Program-made: the position numbers and the translations under genes | Notes under the pieces: model-generated | What the model was told of the DNA's origin: nothing | The model's database searches: none | The model's input: the letters and a program-made list of their open reading frames with translations, nothing else | DNA from: Pseudomonadota bacterium | GTDB lineage: Bacteria > Pseudomonadota > Alphaproteobacteria > Elsterales > Elsteraceae | DNA: 8,782 bases | Direction: 5' to 3' | NCBI GenBank assembly: GCA_016195115.1 | Contig: JACQAI010000675.1 | Location: 1 to 8,782 of the forward strand | In this document: one piece after another, positions 6,513 through 8,782 of the stretch | Layout: each line of letters begins with the position of its first letter | Position numbering within the stretch: the first letter of the stretch is position 1

Positions 6513-6541
6513 GGTTTCCGCGGCGCCGCGCCGCGAAAACC
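6513..6541 (+). terminator. Hairpin after the PilZ gene, probable terminator or attenuating stem
   Basis: GGTTTCCGCGGC (6513-6524) pairs with GCCGCGAAAACC (6530-6541) across a 5-base loop, with 11 of 12 positions matching and one C-A mismatch. It begins 15 bases after the TAA. No T run follows on the plus strand (TCTGG), so it may only reduce read-through into the receiver gene or protect the 3' end of the message. Confidence 0.5.
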
Positions 6542-6578
6542 TCTGGCCCCCGGCGCGCCGCGCCAGCATGATGGCGCC

Positions 6579-6992
6579 GTGACCGACCACCCGCCCGAAC
6601 AGCCCGCGAGTCCGCCCGCCGGCGGCGTGCGCGGCCGCATTCTGGTCGTCGACGACGACTACGACGTGCGCAACGTCGCGGTCGAGACCCTGGTCGACGC
6701 CGGCTACGAGGTGCTCGAGGCCGGCACCGCCCACGACGCCTTCAAGATCCTGCAGGACCACGGCGACATCGATCTGGTGTTCACCGACATCATGATGCCC
6801 GGCATCGACGGGTTCAAACTCGCCGGCATGGTGCGTATGTCGAGCGCGCGCACGCGCGTCTTGTTCGCCACCGGCTACATGGACTTGGCGCAGCTCAACC
6901 CGGCCTTCCTCCACGGCGATCTGCTCAACAAGCCCTACCGGCCGTCCGACCTGGTCGCCGCGGTCGCCAAGGTGCTGTCCTACCCGAGCTGA
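6579..6992 (+). CDS. Single-domain response regulator (CheY-like receiver)
   Basis: The product is a 137-residue receiver domain with no output domain. Key residues are all present: the acidic cluster in 'ILVVDDDYD' (D25, D26), the phospho-acceptor D70 in 'DLVFTDIMMPGIDGF', T98 in 'FATGY' and K118 in 'NKPY'. The sequence style is that of receiver domains found in hybrid histidine kinases and FixJ-like regulators, so it may shuttle phosphate or act by protein contact. The start is GTG at 6579, the only suitable start before the first strand; it gives a 19-residue Pro-rich tail. No Shine-Dalgarno is clear, but a short frame ATG-ATG-GCG-CCG-TGA (6568-6582) ends over the GTG in a GTGA overlap. 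No histidine kinase is in the window, so the partner is unknown. The hydrolase gene follows after 8 bp. Confidence 0.92.
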   Translation: MTDHPPEQPASPPAGGVRGRILVVDDDYDVRNVAVETLVDAGYEVLEAGTAHDAFKILQDHGDIDLVFTDIMMPGIDGFKLAGMVRMSSARTRVLFATGYMDLAQLNPAFLHGDLLNKPYRPSDLVAAVAKVLSYPS

Positions 6993-7000
6993 GCATCGCC

Positions 7001-7810
7001 ATGGAACGCTTCGCCGCGAGCGACGGCCTCGCGCTCGCCTACCGGATCGACGATTTCACCGATCCGTGGCGGCCGCCGGCGACCCTGATCCTGCTGCACG
7101 CCGCCATGGGCAGCATGCGGCGCTACTACGCCTGGATGCCGCGACTGATGCGCCACTACCGCGTCGTGCGGCTCGACCTGCGCGGCCACGGCGAGTCGGC
7201 GCGGCCGCCCGTCGACCAGGCGCTGACGCTCGAGCGTCTGGTCGCCGACGTCGCCGAGCTGATGGACCATCTGAACTGCGGCCCCGCGCATGTCGTCGGC
7301 AACTCGGCCGGCGGCTACCTGGCGCAGCAGCTGGCGATGACCCAGCCGGCGCGCGTGCGCAGCCTGCTGCTGTTCGCCTCGACGCCCGGCCTCAAGCACG
7401 GCAACGCGACGCGCTGGCTGCCCGAGATCGCCGCCAAGGGGCTGCGCCGATTCCTCGCCGAGACCATCGGCGATCGCTTTCCGGCCGACGCCGATCCGGC
7501 GCGCATCGCCTGGTTCCTCGACGAGGCGGCCAACAACGACGTCGCCTACCTCGCCAAGTTCGTCGGCCTGATGGCGAGCCAGGACTGGGCCGATCAGCTC
7601 GGCCGCATCATTTGCCCGACCCTGGTCGTCATCCCGGGCGCCGAGCCGATCGGCGCGACCACGCACTACGAGCCGTTCCGCCGCCACGTCAAAGACGTCG
7701 AGCTCACGGTCTACGACGGCGCGCCGCACAATATCGGCGAGGCCTTCCCGGAACGCTGCGCCGACTCCGTGCTCGACTTCCTCGGCCGGCGCTTCGGCCT
7801 CGGCAACTAG
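7001..7810 (+). CDS. Alpha/beta-fold hydrolase
   Basis: This 269-residue cytoplasmic enzyme belongs to the alpha/beta hydrolase superfamily. 'LILLHAAMGSMRRYY' (29-43) carries the oxyanion-side His, and 'RLDLRGHGES' (57-66) is the usual strand-4 motif. The nucleophile elbow GNSAGG (100-105) gives Ser102. The acid is probably Glu215 in 'VIPGAEPIG', where Asp is more usual, and His243 in 'APHNIGEAFP' completes the triad. The overall pattern resembles 3-oxoadipate enol-lactonase/BioH-type esterases, but the substrate cannot be named. The ATG at 7001 starts 8 bp after the receiver gene, so the two are probably co-transcribed. Only a weak GAGC stands upstream as a ribosome-binding site. It converges with the lipoprotein gene, the two stops being 11 bp apart with no room for a separate terminator. 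Confidence 0.9.
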   Translation: MERFAASDGLALAYRIDDFTDPWRPPATLILLHAAMGSMRRYYAWMPRLMRHYRVVRLDLRGHGESARPPVDQALTLERLVADVAELMDHLNCGPAHVVGNSAGGYLAQQLAMTQPARVRSLLLFASTPGLKHGNATRWLPEIAAKGLRRFLAETIGDRFPADADPARIAWFLDEAANNDVAYLAKFVGLMASQDWADQLGRIICPTLVVIPGAEPIGATTHYEPFRRHVKDVELTVYDGAPHNIGEAFPERCADSVLDFLGRRFGLGN

Positions 7811-7821
7811 CGCACCACCCG

Positions 7822-8265
7822 CTAGCGCCTCGCCGTCTTGGCGGACGCCGGCAGCGGGCGTTCGTCGAGCACCTGGGCGGTCTGGGTGACGATCTCGGTC
7901 GCGGTGGCGGCGTCCTTGAAGAAGATGCCGCCCTTGTCGACCGCGCAGCGCATGCGCGTCGTGTTCGGCGTCAACTTCTCGAGCTCGATGTCGATGGTGC
8001 GCTCGGTGGCCGCCGCCTGGATGATCCAGCCGCCCTCGCCGGCGCGATCGTCCGTCACCGTCATGTCCATCTGACGCAAGGTCTTGAGGCTCGCCTGGCG
8101 GACCTCGCCCAGCGGCGCCGTGAAGGTCTTGTACGTGATGCCGGACAGCGTGTGGTCGACGCCGGTGCCCATCGCGACCCCGGTGCCGGCGCCGGCGACT
8201 ATGAGCCCGGCGGCGCAGCCGCCGAGCCAACAACTGACGATCACCACGGCGAGCAGACGCATCAT
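7822..8265 (-). CDS. Small lipoprotein, DUF3568-like
   Basis: The 147-residue product has a lipoprotein signal peptide: a hydrophobic stretch from 'MMRLLAVVIVSCWL', then the lipobox LGGC with Cys17 as the lipidation site. It is then Gly/Ala-rich ('AAGLIVAGAGTGVAMGTG'). The rest, 'YKTFTAPLGEVRQASLKTLRQ' onward, resembles the DUF3568 family of small bacterial lipoproteins of unknown function. That assignment is from pattern memory. Residue 18 is Ala, not Asp, so by the usual rule it would go to the outer membrane. The start at 8265 is well supported by GGGGGAGG (8278-8271) five bases upstream; a second ATG follows at once. It lies downstream of the edge ORF ending at 8346 and may share its transcript, although a hairpin lies between them. 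Confidence 0.85.
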   Translation of the reverse strand: MMRLLAVVIVSCWLGGCAAGLIVAGAGTGVAMGTGVDHTLSGITYKTFTAPLGEVRQASLKTLRQMDMTVTDDRAGEGGWIIQAAATERTIDIELEKLTPNTTRMRCAVDKGGIFFKDAATATEIVTQTAQVLDERPLPASAKTARR

Positions 8266-8297
8266 GGGAGCCTCCCCCTGATCCGCGTTGGAGCGCG

Positions 8298-8324
8298 CGG
8301 CCCGCCGACACCGCCGGCGGGCCG
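8298..8324 (-). terminator. GC-rich hairpin between the two minus-strand genes
   Basis: CGGCCCGCCG (8298-8307) pairs perfectly with CGGCGGGCCG (8315-8324) around a 7-base loop. It lies 21 bases beyond the stop of the edge ORF (8346) and upstream of the lipoprotein's ribosome-binding site. No T run follows on the minus strand, so it may weaken read-through or be a chance result of the GC content. Confidence 0.35.
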
Positions 8325-8345
8325 TCGACGCAGGTGCTGCGGGCG

Positions 8346-8782
8346 TTAGCGGCCGTGCCCGCCGTGGCCGCCGCTGTGGACGCCGCCCGACGCGCCGGAC
8401 GATGCCGACGCGGTCTGGACGCTGCTGGCGCTGGCGCTGCTGCCGCCATTGCCGGTCGTCGTTGCGGTCGCGGTGTGGTTGCGGGCGCTGCTGACCACCG
8501 TGCGGTTGGTCGCAACCGTCGTGGTGCGGCCGGCGGCGGTCGTGACCGTGGTCGGCCGATGCGCCGCGCCCGTGCTTGTGCGCGTGCTCGTGCGCGCGGC
8601 GGTGGCCGACCGGTCGGCGACCGCGTCGCGGCGACCGGCCTGGAGCTCGTGCCGATCGGCGGCGCGATCGCGGCCGAAGTCGCGATCGCGGGCGTTGGGG
8701 CCGTTTGTGTTGGCGCGCCCCTGGGCGCTGATGTGATCGCCCGAGCGACCGCCGAAATTGCCGCGGCGATCGCCGTCGCCGC
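8346..8782 (-). CDS. Low-complexity Ser/Thr/Gly/Ala-rich protein, C-terminal part (start outside window)
   Basis: An open minus-strand frame enters from the window edge and ends at TAA (8348-8346), giving at least 144 residues. I recognise no family. The first part is rich in Arg, Asp, Gly and Asn ('RRGNFGGRSGDHISAQGR', 'DRDFGRDRAADRHELQAGRR'). The middle is Thr/Ala-rich ('TTVTTAAGRTTTVATNR'), then Ser/Ala/Gly-rich, and the end is 'GGVHSGGHGGHGR'. Nearly all codons end in G or C, as in the neighbouring genes, which supports coding. It has no membrane segment in view; a signal peptide could lie outside. An exported or surface-linked disordered tail would fit the composition but is a guess. Opposite-strand frames here, such as 8449-8736, look like shadows. 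In DNA this GC-rich, an open frame of this length can also occur by chance. Confidence 0.5.
   Translation of the reverse strand, partial: GDGDRRGNFGGRSGDHISAQGRANTNGPNARDRDFGRDRAADRHELQAGRRDAVADRSATAARTSTRTSTGAAHRPTTVTTAAGRTTTVATNRTVVSSARNHTATATTTGNGGSSASASSVQTASASSGASGGVHSGGHGGHGR

Noticed and set aside
5655..6914. A 419-codon minus-strand frame spanning the PilZ and receiver genes
   Set aside because: It runs through an intergenic hairpin and two recognisable genes on the other strand, so it is an antisense shadow.
6980..8515. A 511-codon minus-strand frame over the hydrolase and lipoprotein region
   Set aside because: It overlaps the hydrolase in antisense and the lipoprotein gene in another frame, and its composition is repetitive Arg/Ala/Asp/Gly without motifs.
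8449..8736. A 95-codon plus-strand frame rich in Val/Ala/Arg near the window end
   Set aside because: It lies antisense to the minus-strand edge ORF, whose codon third positions fit the genome better, and no ribosome-binding site or domain is seen.

Overview
The window is very GC-rich, with codons ending overwhelmingly in G or C. Its gene content is ordinary chromosomal: a TetR regulator, a VOC protein, a diguanylate cyclase, exonuclease VII large subunit, an M23 peptidase, a PilZ protein, a lone receiver domain, an alpha/beta hydrolase and a small lipoprotein. Together with the style of the proteins this suggests an alphaproteobacterium, perhaps Rhodospirillales or a relative. That placement is inference. 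I see no rRNA, tRNA, CRISPR array, insertion sequence, integrase or phage gene.

Layout. (1) 1-870: the N-terminal part of a TetR-family repressor on the minus strand, divergent from a VOC/PhnB-like gene on the plus strand. Two operator-like palindromes lie between them. The TetR reading frame appears to shift at a GGGG run near position 66. (2) 871-1000: a convergent intergenic gap with a perfect 14-bp-arm palindrome, probably a REP-like element and/or bidirectional terminator. (3) 1001-3073: a membrane GGDEF protein on the minus strand with about seven N-terminal membrane helices, a probable periplasmic sensor, an eighth helix, and a catalytic domain whose active and inhibitory sites are both intact. 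(4) 3294-5623: xseA and an exported M23 peptidase, overlapping by four bases (GTGA) and so probably translationally coupled. (5) 5697-7810: a PilZ-like protein with a helical N-terminal region, a stand-alone CheY-like receiver and an alpha/beta hydrolase. A hairpin follows the PilZ gene, and the receiver and hydrolase genes are 8 bp apart. (6) 7822-8782: on the minus strand, a DUF3568-like lipoprotein and, upstream of it, the C-terminal part of a low-complexity Ser/Thr/Gly/Ala protein that runs off the window.

The main functional theme is signalling. A c-di-GMP synthase lies near a PilZ-type protein and a receiver domain, with cell-wall remodelling (M23) and DNA repair (XseA) between them. 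Whether the PilZ-like protein still binds c-di-GMP is doubtful, because the Asp/Asn of its second motif is Val. I found no convincing new multi-gene system. The items most worth a second look are the TetR frame shift, the operator pair, the unusual xseA and receiver-gene starts, the degenerate PilZ protein, and the edge ORF.
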